Source: Cardiobacterium hominis (GTDB lineage: Bacteria; Pseudomonadota; Gammaproteobacteria; Cardiobacteriales; Cardiobacteriaceae). From it: 64,000 nt of DNA. The notes under the pieces are model-generated. The model had not been told where the DNA came from, made no database searches, and was given only the letters and a program-made list of their open reading frames with translations. Shown one piece after another: positions 35,364 through 44,332 of this stretch. Numbering within the stretch: position 1 is the stretch's first letter; each line of letters begins with the position of its first letter. A program made the translations under genes and the position numbers. The stretch lies in assembly GCF_900637305.1 (NCBI RefSeq), contig NZ_LR134365.1, forward strand, positions 430,047 through 494,046, in the 5' to 3' direction.

Positions 35364-36677
35364 ATGCCCGCCTTCACCCCCGAACAAATCGCCAGCCTCG
35401 CCCCTGACGCCGCCTCGCTCAAAGCCGCGCATGGCCTGACCAACCCCGGCAAATGGCCGCTGCTGCATGCAAGCGAACAGGCGCTGTGGGGACATTGCCA
35501 GGGCAGCGGCAAAACCCCCTACCAGACGGCAGTCGAACTGCACGAACCGGCGTTCAAATGCTCCTGCCCCAGCCGCAAATTCCCCTGCAAACACGGACTG
35601 GCCCTGCTGCTTTTGCACGCCCAGCGCAGCGAACTATTCACCCCCGCAGAGGCGCCGAACTGGCTCACCGCCTGGCTGGAAAAACGCACGCAGACAAAAG
35701 AAGCCAAAGCCGCCAAAGCCGCGAAAACCGAGGCCGCGCCCGACCCCGCCGCCCAACAAAAACGCCAGGACGCACGCCGGAAAAAAGCCGCCGCCGGCCT
35801 TGCCGACCTGCAACTCTGGCTGGACGACATCCTGCGCAACGGCCTCATCGCCCTGCGCGGCACCCTGCGCGAACGCTGCCGCGACATGGCAAAACGGATG
35901 ATAGACGCACAATTGGGCGGCATCGCCGCCGAATTACAGGCCATCGGCGAACTGCCTGCGGACGCGCAAGAACAACACCTTTACCGCCTGACCCGCCTCA
36001 ACCTGCTCGCAGAAAACCACGCGCGCCTGGAAGCACTCCCATCGGACGTACAGGCCGAAACCACCGCCCGCCTCGGCTTTCCCGTCGCCAAAGAAACCGT
36101 GCTGGCGGGCGCGGCCATCCCCGGCCTGTGGCAGCACATCGGCACCGTCATCAGCGAAATCGACCGCGGCGAAGCGCACGCGCACTGGCTCTACGACGCC
36201 GCCAGCCAGCGTTTTGCCTATCTCCTTGACTTCATCATCCGTGGCGCACCGACCGCGCTGCCCTCAGTGCTGCACGGTCAAGCATACGCGGGCGAACTCT
36301 GCTACTACCCCGGCATCCACAACCTGCGCGCGCTGGCAAAAACCTGGGAAGCCGTCGCGCCGCCGCCGCTTGCCCCCGCCGCGCACAGCATTGCCCAAGC
36401 GGTAGAAACCGCACAACAGGGCTATGCCGTGAACCCGCTGCTCAGCCACTACCCGCTGCGCGTTGACAACGTCCGCCTTGCCCGCCGCGACGACAGCCTC
36501 GCTCTTATCGACGACACGCACGCCCTGCCGCTCGCGCTCGGCGAAAACGCCCGCCTGCACCTGCTCGCCAGCAGCGGCGGCGCGGCCTTCAGCGCCTTCC
36601 TCTTGTACGAATACGAAACACGCGGCCTGCGCCTGCTCTCCTTCAGCGACGAGTCAGGAAAACTGCATATTTACTGA
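35364..36677 (+). CDS. SWIM zinc-finger protein (YehQ-like)
   Basis: 437 aa with the SWIM metal-binding motif FKCSCPSRKFPCKHGLALLL (CxC...CxH) around residues 70-90. A Lys/Ala-rich charged linker follows (about 115-145), then a helical C-terminal part of about 280 residues. First gene of a seven-gene cluster with MoxR, DUF5682 and VWA proteins that parallels E. coli yehL-yehM-yehP-yehQ. SWIM domains bind DNA or protein; the role here is unknown. Confidence 0.85.
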   Translation: MPAFTPEQIASLAPDAASLKAAHGLTNPGKWPLLHASEQALWGHCQGSGKTPYQTAVELHEPAFKCSCPSRKFPCKHGLALLLLHAQRSELFTPAEAPNWLTAWLEKRTQTKEAKAAKAAKTEAAPDPAAQQKRQDARRKKAAAGLADLQLWLDDILRNGLIALRGTLRERCRDMAKRMIDAQLGGIAAELQAIGELPADAQEQHLYRLTRLNLLAENHARLEALPSDVQAETTARLGFPVAKETVLAGAAIPGLWQHIGTVISEIDRGEAHAHWLYDAASQRFAYLLDFIIRGAPTALPSVLHGQAYAGELCYYPGIHNLRALAKTWEAVAPPPLAPAAHSIAQAVETAQQGYAVNPLLSHYPLRVDNVRLARRDDSLALIDDTHALPLALGENARLHLLASSGGAAFSAFLLYEYETRGLRLLSFSDESGKLHIY

Positions 36678-36697
36678 ACCAAGCGCCTCAAAAAGCC

Positions 36698-38185
36698 ATG
36701 CTCACCCCCCTGCTCAACACCGCCCTGCTCGGCACGACAAAACAGCCCTACCGCCCCGACGCCGCCACGCCTGCCGCCCTGCAAACCGCCTGGGCAGCAC
36801 TTGCCGACAGCAGCGCCGAACGCCGCACCTACCGCTACGCCGCGCTTGCCTTTGCCTGCGCCTACGGCGGGCAGACACCCGCACAAAGCGCCGATGGCTG
36901 GCAACTGATACCGCCCGCGCCCGCTGCCGAAGAAACATTGCCGCCGGAAGCCGTCGCCATCCTCGGCGGCTGGTTCAAACAAAAACGCCAGCACCTCTTG
37001 CACTACGCCTTCGCCCGCCTGCGCGCGCACGACCTCGCCCTGCCGACGGCGCTGTTGCCGGAAACCATCGCCCACGCACAAAAACACCCCGCCGACATCA
37101 CAGACCGCCTCCTCGGCGCACGCGGCCGCTGGCTCTTTGCCGAAGCCGGATTGCGGCAAAACAGCGCTGCAGATGCCGACGAAGACTGGCAACTGCTGCC
37201 GTTTGCCGCACGCAAGGACTGGCTCACCCGCCTGCGCCACGAAGCCCCCGACCAGGCGCGCGAACAACTCGCCGCCCTCTGGAGCAGCGCGCCTGCCAAC
37301 CACCGCCAGGACTACATCGCCATCCTCGCCGACAACCTCACCGCCGCCGACCAGCCCTTCCTCACCGCCGCGCTGAAAGACCGCAGCAAAACCGTCAAAG
37401 AAAGCGCGCACCGCCTGCTGATGCGCCTGCCGGACAGCGCTCCGGCGCAGCAACACCTCGCCTGGTTGCGCGAACGCCTCGTCTGGCAGGACGCGGGCGG
37501 CTGGCAATACCTTGACGCGCCCTACACCGCCGACATGAAAGCGGCGGGCATCGAAGAAATCAGCCCGCTCAAAGAAGAAAGCGACGCCGCCTGGCAACTG
37601 CGACAAATCATCCTGGCCCTGCCGCTTTCCATCTGGGCGCAGTATCTCGCCTGCGACGAAGAAGAAGCCGCCGCCCGCCTCGCCGCCCACCCGCCGATAA
37701 CCCCGCCAAACCTGTGTGTCGGCTGGATACACCAGATGCGCGACCGCCACTTTACCCTCGCCATGCTGCCCACAGTGATGCACGAACACCCCGACCGCAT
37801 CAGCGCCGAACTCAACCTGGACGCCTTCCTTGAACTCAGCCACGACGACCGCGAAACCCTGCTCGCCAATGAAGACAGCGCGCGCCGCCTGCTTGAACAA
37901 CTGCGGCACGACGCCTACCGGGGACCGTGGCGCGACGACACCCACGAAGACTGGGGCGAGCGCTACGGCCTGCTCGCCTGCCAGCACTACCTGAAAAGCA
38001 AAACCGACGTACCGGACGACAATTACCAACGCCTTGCCGCCAGCCTGCCGGTGAACGACCGCATCGCCGCGCTCATCACAGAGCGCCTGCGTACGCTGCC
38101 CACCGACCACCCCAAACACGAAGACATCGCCGAACTTGCCGAATACTACCGGCAAAAAAGCCAGTTTGCGGCGCTGCTGCCGTAA
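36698..38185 (+). CDS. DUF5691 family protein
   Basis: 495 aa, rich in Ala/Leu helices of HEAT-like character (LKDRSKTVKESAHRLLMRLP; LNTALLGTTKQPYRPD at the N-terminus is typical). Found next to SWIM and MoxR genes in other genomes. No catalytic motif seen. The stretch HPPITPPNLCVG (37690-37725) reappears almost unchanged in the chimeric gene at 40306-40845. 20 bp after the SWIM gene. Confidence 0.82.
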   Translation: MLTPLLNTALLGTTKQPYRPDAATPAALQTAWAALADSSAERRTYRYAALAFACAYGGQTPAQSADGWQLIPPAPAAEETLPPEAVAILGGWFKQKRQHLLHYAFARLRAHDLALPTALLPETIAHAQKHPADITDRLLGARGRWLFAEAGLRQNSAADADEDWQLLPFAARKDWLTRLRHEAPDQAREQLAALWSSAPANHRQDYIAILADNLTAADQPFLTAALKDRSKTVKESAHRLLMRLPDSAPAQQHLAWLRERLVWQDAGGWQYLDAPYTADMKAAGIEEISPLKEESDAAWQLRQIILALPLSIWAQYLACDEEEAAARLAAHPPITPPNLCVGWIHQMRDRHFTLAMLPTVMHEHPDRISAELNLDAFLELSHDDRETLLANEDSARRLLEQLRHDAYRGPWRDDTHEDWGERYGLLACQHYLKSKTDVPDDNYQRLAASLPVNDRIAALITERLRTLPTDHPKHEDIAELAEYYRQKSQFAALLP

Positions 38186-38192
38186 CCATTGA

Positions 38193-38230
38193 CACCCTCC
38201 CCCCGCGGGGGAGGGCTGGGGTGGGGTTCG
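38193..38230. repeat. REP-like GC hairpin
   Basis: CACCCTCCCCCCGCGGGGGAGGG, then CTGGGGTGGGG, between DUF5691 and the MoxR-type gene, inside the cluster. Confidence 0.65.
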
Positions 38231-38296
38231 TTGGCAAACCTCGTTGCCAAAACTTTCCACCCAAACCCTATACCCACCTTCCACAAAGGAACCCCC

Positions 38297-39376
38297 ATGA
38301 ACAACATCCTCCGCCAACACGCCGAACAACAAACCGCCGAAGAACTGCACGAACTCAAGCAACAAGAAACCCACCCCGTGCCGGACAACTGGCAGCTCTC
38401 GCCGCAATCCGTCGTCACCTACCTCATCGGCGGCAAACTGAAAAACGGCTTCACCGTCAAACCCAAATACATCGGCAACCGCCGCCTGATGGAAATCGCT
38501 GTCGCCACTCTCGCCACCGACCGCGCGCTCTTGCTCTACGGCCTGCCCGGCACCGCAAAAAGCTGGGTAAGCGAGCACATCGCCGCCGCCGTCTCCGGCG
38601 ACTCCACCCTCGTCGTGCAAGGCACCGCCGGCACCGGCGAAGAAGCCATCCGCTACGGCTGGAACTATGCCGAACTGCTCGCCAAAGGGCCGAGCGAACA
38701 GGCGCTGGTCGAAACGCCCGTCATGCGCGCGATGCGCCAGGGCAAACTGGCGCGCGTCGAAGAACTGACCCGCATCGGCGCCGACGTACAAGACACCCTC
38801 ATCACCATCCTCTCCGAAAAAACCCTGCCCGTACCGGAGCTCAACAGCGAAATCCAGGCGGTGCGCGGCTTCAACCTCATCGCCACCGCCAACAACCGCG
38901 ACAAAGGCGTGAACGACCTCTCCAGCGCCCTCAAACGCCGCTTCAACACCGTTATCCTGCCGCTGCCGGCAACGCTGGACGAAGAAACCGACATCGTGCG
39001 CAGCCGCGTCGAAAGCTACCAAAACACCATGAAACTGCCCGCGGAAAAACCGGCGCTGGAAGAAATCCGCCGCATCGTCACCATCTTCCGCGAACTGCGC
39101 GCCGGCCTCACCGCTGACAAAAAAACCAAACTGAAAAGCCCCAGCGGCACACTCTCCACCGCCGAAGCCATATCCGTCGTCAATAACGGCATGGCACTCT
39201 CCGGCTACTTCGGCGACGGCGCACTAAAAGCGGACGACCTCATCGCCGGCATCTTGGGCGCGGTCGTCAAAGACCCGGTGCAGGACAAAATCGTCTGGCA
39301 GGAATACCTTGACACCGTGGTCAAACAGCGCGACGGCTGGCAAGACCTCTACCGCGCCGCCCGCGACATGAGCTGA
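38297..39376 (+). CDS. MoxR-type AAA+ ATPase (YehL-like)
   Basis: 359 aa. Walker A LYGLPGTAKSWVSEH (GxxGTAKS, with Ala in place of the usual Gly), sensor 1 NLIATANNRDKGVNDL, arginine-finger region SALKRRFNTV. The C-terminus (FGDGALKADDLIAGIL, ending RAARDMS) is duplicated at 40678-40840. AAAGGA precedes the ATG. Presumed chaperone ATPase for the VWA protein at 43169. Confidence 0.9.
   Translation: MNNILRQHAEQQTAEELHELKQQETHPVPDNWQLSPQSVVTYLIGGKLKNGFTVKPKYIGNRRLMEIAVATLATDRALLLYGLPGTAKSWVSEHIAAAVSGDSTLVVQGTAGTGEEAIRYGWNYAELLAKGPSEQALVETPVMRAMRQGKLARVEELTRIGADVQDTLITILSEKTLPVPELNSEIQAVRGFNLIATANNRDKGVNDLSSALKRRFNTVILPLPATLDEETDIVRSRVESYQNTMKLPAEKPALEEIRRIVTIFRELRAGLTADKKTKLKSPSGTLSTAEAISVVNNGMALSGYFGDGALKADDLIAGILGAVVKDPVQDKIVWQEYLDTVVKQRDGWQDLYRAARDMS
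39209..39371 (+). repeat. Direct repeat, left copy (3' end of the MoxR-type gene)
   Basis: 163 bp matching 40678-40840 at about 97 percent; the five differences I counted by eye are all synonymous. Together the two copies bracket the insert between this gene and the DUF5682 gene. Confidence 0.9.
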
Positions 39377-39386
39377 AGCGAACCAT

Positions 39387-40319
39387 ATGACCACCTATCG
39401 CTACCCCATCATCATTCCCCGCCGCTTGATTGATAAGACAGTCGGCATGGTCGTCTTTGACGGCAAGCAATTCACGCTGGATAACGGCAAAAGTTATCCC
39501 GCCGAGGCATTAGCCGATATGCATTTTGGCGCTATCGGTTATCCGGCGCGGACATTGTGGTCGCTTTTATTGTTTCTGGCCGTGTCGCTCAGTTGCTTGT
39601 TGTTGTCCGCCCTGTTTTTTTATGTCGTTTCCGGTGCTGATTTGCTGGAAACCGCTTTCTCTTTTGTCGGTCTTATCTGTATTGTCATTGGAATATGGGC
39701 AGCCGGATATTTCCAGCCGCGAGAGTATTTGCAACTGGTCTTTACCGACGGCGATGCCATTATTCTGCGCGCGCCCCGTTCTTTTCTACCGTTATTAAGC
39801 CGGCTAAAGCCGGAATGGGCATGGCAGGAAAGGCTGGATAATCCCTGTCCGCGCTGGGCGCGGATACCGCTTGGTCTTTGCTGCTGGGCGTTATGCGGGG
39901 TTGTGATGTATTACGCCACCATACCGGATTGGCGGCCAGCGGATAAATTTTTCAGCGTCTGCATTCTGGAAGAAGATTATCCGCGCTTTATCCGTTTTAC
40001 CGATAAGGCGCAATGGCAGGGGAAAACCCTCTGCCCGGCACCCTATAATTTCCAGAATGAAGAAGGTTTTTATCGCGTGACTATTCAGCGTGAAGGCGAT
40101 GTTTTTTATGCGGCGCTTTGGAATGACGGTCTCTCCGATCCGCTTGAATATGTTTACCGCGTCGATGATGACAGGATTACCCCGCTTAAACAGCGTAGGG
40201 GGTTGTTGATGGCGCGCGCTATGACCATCATCTTTGCCGCTTTTCCCGCCGCTTTTTTATATGCCCTGATTAAGGCGCTGTGGCGTTTTTATTTACGGAG
40301 GCGGTATGCATCGCGCTGA
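39387..40319 (+). CDS. Hypothetical membrane protein
   Basis: 310 aa with two adjacent hydrophobic segments (TLWSLLLFLAVSLSCLLLSALFF; FSFVGLICIVIGIWAAGYF), a third (IPLGLCCWALCGVVMYYAT), a soluble region, and a C-terminal membrane segment (FAAFPAAFLYALIKALWRFYL) with a basic tail. No family recognised. Clearly AT-richer than flanking cluster genes (TTT, TTA and GAT codons common), and not part of the yeh-like set, so it looks inserted. Overlaps the next start by 14 bp. Confidence 0.75.
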   Translation: MTTYRYPIIIPRRLIDKTVGMVVFDGKQFTLDNGKSYPAEALADMHFGAIGYPARTLWSLLLFLAVSLSCLLLSALFFYVVSGADLLETAFSFVGLICIVIGIWAAGYFQPREYLQLVFTDGDAIILRAPRSFLPLLSRLKPEWAWQERLDNPCPRWARIPLGLCCWALCGVVMYYATIPDWRPADKFFSVCILEEDYPRFIRFTDKAQWQGKTLCPAPYNFQNEEGFYRVTIQREGDVFYAALWNDGLSDPLEYVYRVDDDRITPLKQRRGLLMARAMTIIFAAFPAAFLYALIKALWRFYLRRRYASR

Positions 40320-40845
40320 GTTATTGGAAGAAATTGCCGGGCGTTACGGCGTGGCGGCGGAATACCCGTGGCGGCGCTATCCGCGATATGCGGTTTTCCG
40401 CCATGCGGGTAACCGCAAATGGTTTGCCGTGCTGATGAACCCGCCGGGGCGCAAACTCGGCCTTGCGACGGAAGATGAAGTTGCCATCCTCAATGTCAAA
40501 ATCCGCGCCGAGGAAAACAGCCTGCTGCGCGGCATGGACGCCGTCCTGCCCGCCGACCTGCCCGCGCTCGTCGCCACCCTCACCCACCACATCGCCGACC
40601 TCTCCGCGACCCAGGACAACCTCGCCGACAGCCTCGCAGCCTACCCGCCGATTACCCCGCCAAACCTGTGTGTCGGCTTCGGCGACGGCGCGCTAAAAGC
40701 GGACGACCTCATCGCCGGTATCTTGGGCGCAGTCGTCAAAGACCCGGTGCAGGACAAAATCGTCTGGCAGGAATACCTTGACACCGTCGTCAAACAGCGC
40801 GACGGCTGGCAAGACCTCTACCGCGCCGCGCGCGACATGGCATAA
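40306..40845 (+). CDS. Chimeric protein: YjbR/MmcQ N-terminus fused to pieces of three neighbouring genes
   Basis: 179 codons plus stop. Residues 1-78 are an MmcQ/YjbR-like N-terminal half (ELLEEIAGRYGVAAEYPWRR, YAVFRHAGNRKWFAVLMNPP, LGLATEDEVAILNVK). Where the family normally continues LPAYHMNK..HW, the sequence switches. Residues 79-112 (40540-40641) match the DUF5682 gene at 42341-42442 with one base difference. Residues 113-124 match DUF5691 at about 37684-37724. Residues 125-178 match the MoxR-type C-terminus at 39209-39371. Every piece keeps its native frame and the product ends normally. Probably a non-functional or novel chimera; a complete YjbR domain is absent. Ribosome-binding site GGAGG. 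Confidence 0.85.
   Translation: MHRAELLEEIAGRYGVAAEYPWRRYPRYAVFRHAGNRKWFAVLMNPPGRKLGLATEDEVAILNVKIRAEENSLLRGMDAVLPADLPALVATLTHHIADLSATQDNLADSLAAYPPITPPNLCVGFGDGALKADDLIAGILGAVVKDPVQDKIVWQEYLDTVVKQRDGWQDLYRAARDMA
40678..40840 (+). repeat. Direct repeat, right copy (inside the chimeric gene)
   Basis: Copy of 39209-39371, lying just before the DUF5682 gene, where the true end of the MoxR-type gene would be expected in an uninterrupted cluster. Confidence 0.9.
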
Positions 40846-40855
40846 AAACCGCCCC

Positions 40856-43156
40856 ATGACCACCCGACTCTTTGGCATCCGCCACCACGGCGCGGGTTCC
40901 GCCCGCCACCTCATAGCCGCCCTGCGCGAATACCAGCCCGACTGCATCCTGCTCGAAGGGCCGCCGGAGGCCGATGCACTGCTCCCGCTCGCTGCCGAAG
41001 CCGACATGCAGCCGCCGGTCGCCCTGCTCGCCTACCGTCCGGACGCACCGCAGCAGGCGGTTTACTACCCCTTCGCCGCCTTCTCGCCGGAATGGCAGGC
41101 GATGCGCTACGCCGCGCAGGCGGGCATTCCCTTGCAGTTTTGCGATTTGCCGTTGGCGCACAGCCTTTATAAAGAAGAAACGCCCGACGACAGCGATGAA
41201 AACGCCGCTGAAGACGCAGCTCCCGAAGACGATGAAATCGACAGCGAAGACGGGGGCGAAGCAGAAGACGAAGACACCGCCGAAGAGCCCCGGCACAGCG
41301 ATCCCTTCGACGAACTCGCCGCCATCGCCGGCCTGCCCGACGGCGAAGCCTTCTGGGAAGCGCTGGTAGAACAACGGCGCGACAGCACGGAAATATTCGT
41401 CGCCGTTGCCGAGGCCGTCAGCGCCCTGCGCGAAGCCCGCGGCGACACTGACCCGCGCGACGCCCTGCGCGAAGCATGGATGCGCAAAACCCTGCGCCAG
41501 GCGGAAAAAACCTACCGGCGCATCGCTGTCGTCTGCGGCGCCTGGCACGTGCCGGCGCTTGCCGCGAAAACCGCCGCCAAGGACGACAACGCCCTGCTCA
41601 AAGGCCTGCCCAAAGTCAAAGTCGATTGCACCTGGATACCGTGGACCCACAGCCGCCTGAGCCTGGAAAGCGGCTACGGCGCGGGGCTGGCCGCCCCCGG
41701 CTGGTACGCCCACCTCTGGGCGCATCCCGACGACGACGGCGTGCGCTGGATAGGGCGCGCCGCCGCCCTCTTGCGCGCGCAAGGCCACGACATCTCCGCC
41801 GCGCACGTCATCGAAACCGTGCACCTCGCCAACGCCAGCGCCGCCCTGCGCGGCCAGAGCCAGCCGCGCCTTGCCGACCATCTCGAAGCTCTCACCGCCA
41901 TCGTCGGCATGGGCGACGACACCGTACTGCGCCTGATAGAACACGAATGGCTGATTGACAACGCCATCGGCAGCGTCCCCGCCGCCACACCACAACTGCC
42001 GCTGATTGCCGACGTACAGGCACAGCGCAAAAAACTGCGCCTGGCCGAAAGCGACGAAGCCAAAACCCTCGAACTCGACCTGCGCAAACCGCTCGACTTA
42101 CAGCGCAGCATCCACTTCCACCGCCTGCAACTGCTCGGCATCACCGACGCCGAAACCCTGCCCGCGCGCGGCAAAGGCACCTTCAAAGAAGCGTGGACGT
42201 ACCGCTACCAGCCCGAAAGCCACATCACCCTCACCGAGCGCGCGCCCTACGGCAACACCCTCGCCGCCGCCGTACAGGGCTACGTTGCCGAGCGCCTGCA
42301 ACAGGCGCGCAGCCTCGCCGAACTCACCGCGCTACTCGCCGCCGTCCTGCCCGCCGACCTGCCCGCGCTCGTCGCCACCCTCACCCACCACATCGCCGAC
42401 CTCTCTGCGACCCAGGACAACCTCGCCGACAGCCTCGCAGCCCTGCCCAACCTCACCGACACCGTGCGCTACGGCGACGTGCGCGCGCTTGACCCCGCGC
42501 CACTCCTCGCCGTACTCGACACCCTGCTGGCGCGGCTTGCCGCCGGTGGCGTCCAGGGCTGCCTCAACATCGACCATGACAGCGCCAGCGCCCTCTTTAC
42601 CCCCATCCGCCAGGCCGACTACCAACTCAGCCTGCTCGACAACCCCGCGCTCAACACCTACTGGCAGCGCTTCCTGCAAAACATCCTCGCCGCCACCAAC
42701 GCCCACCCGCTCCTCGCCGGCAACGCCGCGCGCCTGCTGTTTGACAAACAACACCTCGACGCCGCCCGCTGCGCAGAACTGCTGGCGCAAAACCTCTCCG
42801 CTGCCAACCCGAGCGAACGTGCCGCCTACTGGCTCGAAGGCTACCTCTACCAATCCGGCACCGTCCTCCTTTTGCACGACCCACTGTGGCGCATCCTTGA
42901 CGACTGGCTGCGCGCGCTGTCCGCCGAACACTTCACCGAACTGCTGCCGCTCCTGCGCCGCACCTTCAGCAGCTTCGAGCCGGGCGAACGCCGCCAGCTG
43001 GGCGACAAAGCGCGCGAACACGCCGGTGACACCCCCGCCACCACCCACCCCGTTGCCGCCGTAAAACCCGAACACCACGCCGGCCACGGCCTTGCCGCCC
43101 TACAAACCGTCGCCGCGTGGCTAAACCTCGACGTAGGAGCGGTTAGCGAAGCGTAA
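40856..43156 (+). CDS. DUF5682 family protein (YehM-like)
   Basis: 766 aa. N-terminus MTTRLFGIRHHGAGSARHL with LLEGPPEADALL, the family hallmark, and VVCGAWHVPAL around residue 225. A strongly acidic stretch (about residues 105-150, DDSDENAAEDAAPEDDEID and on) separates two parts. No known catalytic site. The C-terminal residues VGAVSEA and the stop codon fall in a palindromic repeat (43139-43160), so the native end may have been replaced. A segment (42341-42442) is copied into the chimeric gene upstream. Confidence 0.85.
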   Translation: MTTRLFGIRHHGAGSARHLIAALREYQPDCILLEGPPEADALLPLAAEADMQPPVALLAYRPDAPQQAVYYPFAAFSPEWQAMRYAAQAGIPLQFCDLPLAHSLYKEETPDDSDENAAEDAAPEDDEIDSEDGGEAEDEDTAEEPRHSDPFDELAAIAGLPDGEAFWEALVEQRRDSTEIFVAVAEAVSALREARGDTDPRDALREAWMRKTLRQAEKTYRRIAVVCGAWHVPALAAKTAAKDDNALLKGLPKVKVDCTWIPWTHSRLSLESGYGAGLAAPGWYAHLWAHPDDDGVRWIGRAAALLRAQGHDISAAHVIETVHLANASAALRGQSQPRLADHLEALTAIVGMGDDTVLRLIEHEWLIDNAIGSVPAATPQLPLIADVQAQRKKLRLAESDEAKTLELDLRKPLDLQRSIHFHRLQLLGITDAETLPARGKGTFKEAWTYRYQPESHITLTERAPYGNTLAAAVQGYVAERLQQARSLAELTALLAAVLPADLPALVATLTHHIADLSATQDNLADSLAALPNLTDTVRYGDVRALDPAPLLAVLDTLLARLAAGGVQGCLNIDHDSASALFTPIRQADYQLSLLDNPALNTYWQRFLQNILAATNAHPLLAGNAARLLFDKQHLDAARCAELLAQNLSAANPSERAAYWLEGYLYQSGTVLLLHDPLWRILDDWLRALSAEHFTELLPLLRRTFSSFEPGERRQLGDKAREHAGDTPATTHPVAAVKPEHHAGHGLAALQTVAAWLNLDVGAVSEA

Positions 43157-43160
43157 CCGC
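43139..43160. repeat. Palindrome overlapping the DUF5682 stop codon
   Basis: GCGGTTA, GCGAAGCG, TAACCGC; the stop TAA lies in the right arm. With the preceding GTAGGA it resembles the GTAGGAGCGG-type REP found between genes in many Proteobacteria. Confidence 0.6.
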
Positions 43161-43168
43161 CCGTCACC

Positions 43169-44332
43169 ATGAAGAACCACACCCCCATGATTACCCCCAC
43201 CGAACACCAAAAACGCTGGCGCCTCATCCTCGGCAGCGACGCCGAAAACAGCTGCCCCAGCGACCTGAGCGCCGCCGAAATCCGCATGGACAAAGCCCTC
43301 GCCGCCCTCTACGAAACCCCGCCACAAGACAAACGCCGCGGCGGCCTCGGCGCATCCGCCCCGAAAATCAGCGCCTGGCTGGGCGACATCCGCGAATACT
43401 TCCCGCAGAGCGTCGTACAAATCATGCAAAAAGACGCGATTGAGCGCTTGAACCTCAAAACACTGCTCACCGAAAAAGAAATGCTGGCGAACATCACCCC
43501 GGACGTACACCTCGTCGCCACCCTGATGAGCCTGAGCAGCACCATCCCCGAAAAAAACCGGACCCTCGCACGGCAAATCGTGCAAAAAGTCGTGGACGAA
43601 CTCACCCAAAAACTACAAGCGCCGACCCAACAAGCCGTCCTCGGCGCGCTGAACCGCGCCACCCGCACCCGCAACCCGCGTTTTCGCGAAATCGACTGGC
43701 ACCGCACCATCCAAAAAAACCTGAAAAACTACCAGCCCGAATACCAAAGCATTATCCCGGAAGTGCGCATCGGCTACGGGCGCAAACGCAAAGCCGTGCG
43801 CGACCTCATCCTCTGCCTCGACCAAAGCGGCTCGATGGGCACATCCGTCATCTACTCCGGCATCTTCGGCGCGGTACTGGCCAGCCTGCCCGCGCTGCGC
43901 ACCCGCATGGTCGTCTTTGACACCGCGGTGGTGGATCTCAGCGACCAAATCAACGACCCGGTAGAACTACTCTTTGGCGTCCAACTGGGCGGCGGCACCG
44001 ACATCGACCAAGCGCTCGCCTACTGCCAAAGCCAAATCACCCGCCCGGGCGACACCACCCTCGTCCTCGTCACCGACCTCGAAGAAGGCGGCAACGCACA
44101 GCGAATGCGCAAACGCATGGCCGAACTCGTGGCGAGCGGCGTACAACTCATCGTGCTCCTGGCACTGAACGACGACGGCGCACCGTATTACGACAAAAAC
44201 CACGCCGAATACCTCGCGAGCCTCGGCGTCCCGGCATTCGCCTGCACCCCCGACCACTTCCCGGACCTCATGGCCGCCGCGCTCAACAAACAGGACCTTT
44301 CGCTATGGGTCGCGGAGAACATCAAGGCGTAG
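43169..44332 (+). CDS. VWA domain protein (YehP-like)
   Basis: 387 aa. The N-terminal half is helical; the C-terminal VWA domain (about 210-385) has a complete MIDAS: LCLDQSGSMGTSV, the Thr in LGGGTDIDQAL and the Asp in LVTDLEEGG. Partner of the MoxR-type ATPase in the same cluster. An alternative start is the ATG at 43187. The stop TAG overlaps the left end of an inverted-repeat element (44331-44432), which therefore may have set the C-terminus. Confidence 0.9.
   Translation: MKNHTPMITPTEHQKRWRLILGSDAENSCPSDLSAAEIRMDKALAALYETPPQDKRRGGLGASAPKISAWLGDIREYFPQSVVQIMQKDAIERLNLKTLLTEKEMLANITPDVHLVATLMSLSSTIPEKNRTLARQIVQKVVDELTQKLQAPTQQAVLGALNRATRTRNPRFREIDWHRTIQKNLKNYQPEYQSIIPEVRIGYGRKRKAVRDLILCLDQSGSMGTSVIYSGIFGAVLASLPALRTRMVVFDTAVVDLSDQINDPVELLFGVQLGGGTDIDQALAYCQSQITRPGDTTLVLVTDLEEGGNAQRMRKRMAELVASGVQLIVLLALNDDGAPYYDKNHAEYLASLGVPAFACTPDHFPDLMAAALNKQDLSLWVAENIKA

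Noticed and set aside
36671..39022. 783-aa antisense ORF across DUF5691 and the MoxR-type gene
   Set aside because: Spans two genuine genes and an intergenic REP on the other strand; its composition is that of a GC-rich shadow frame.
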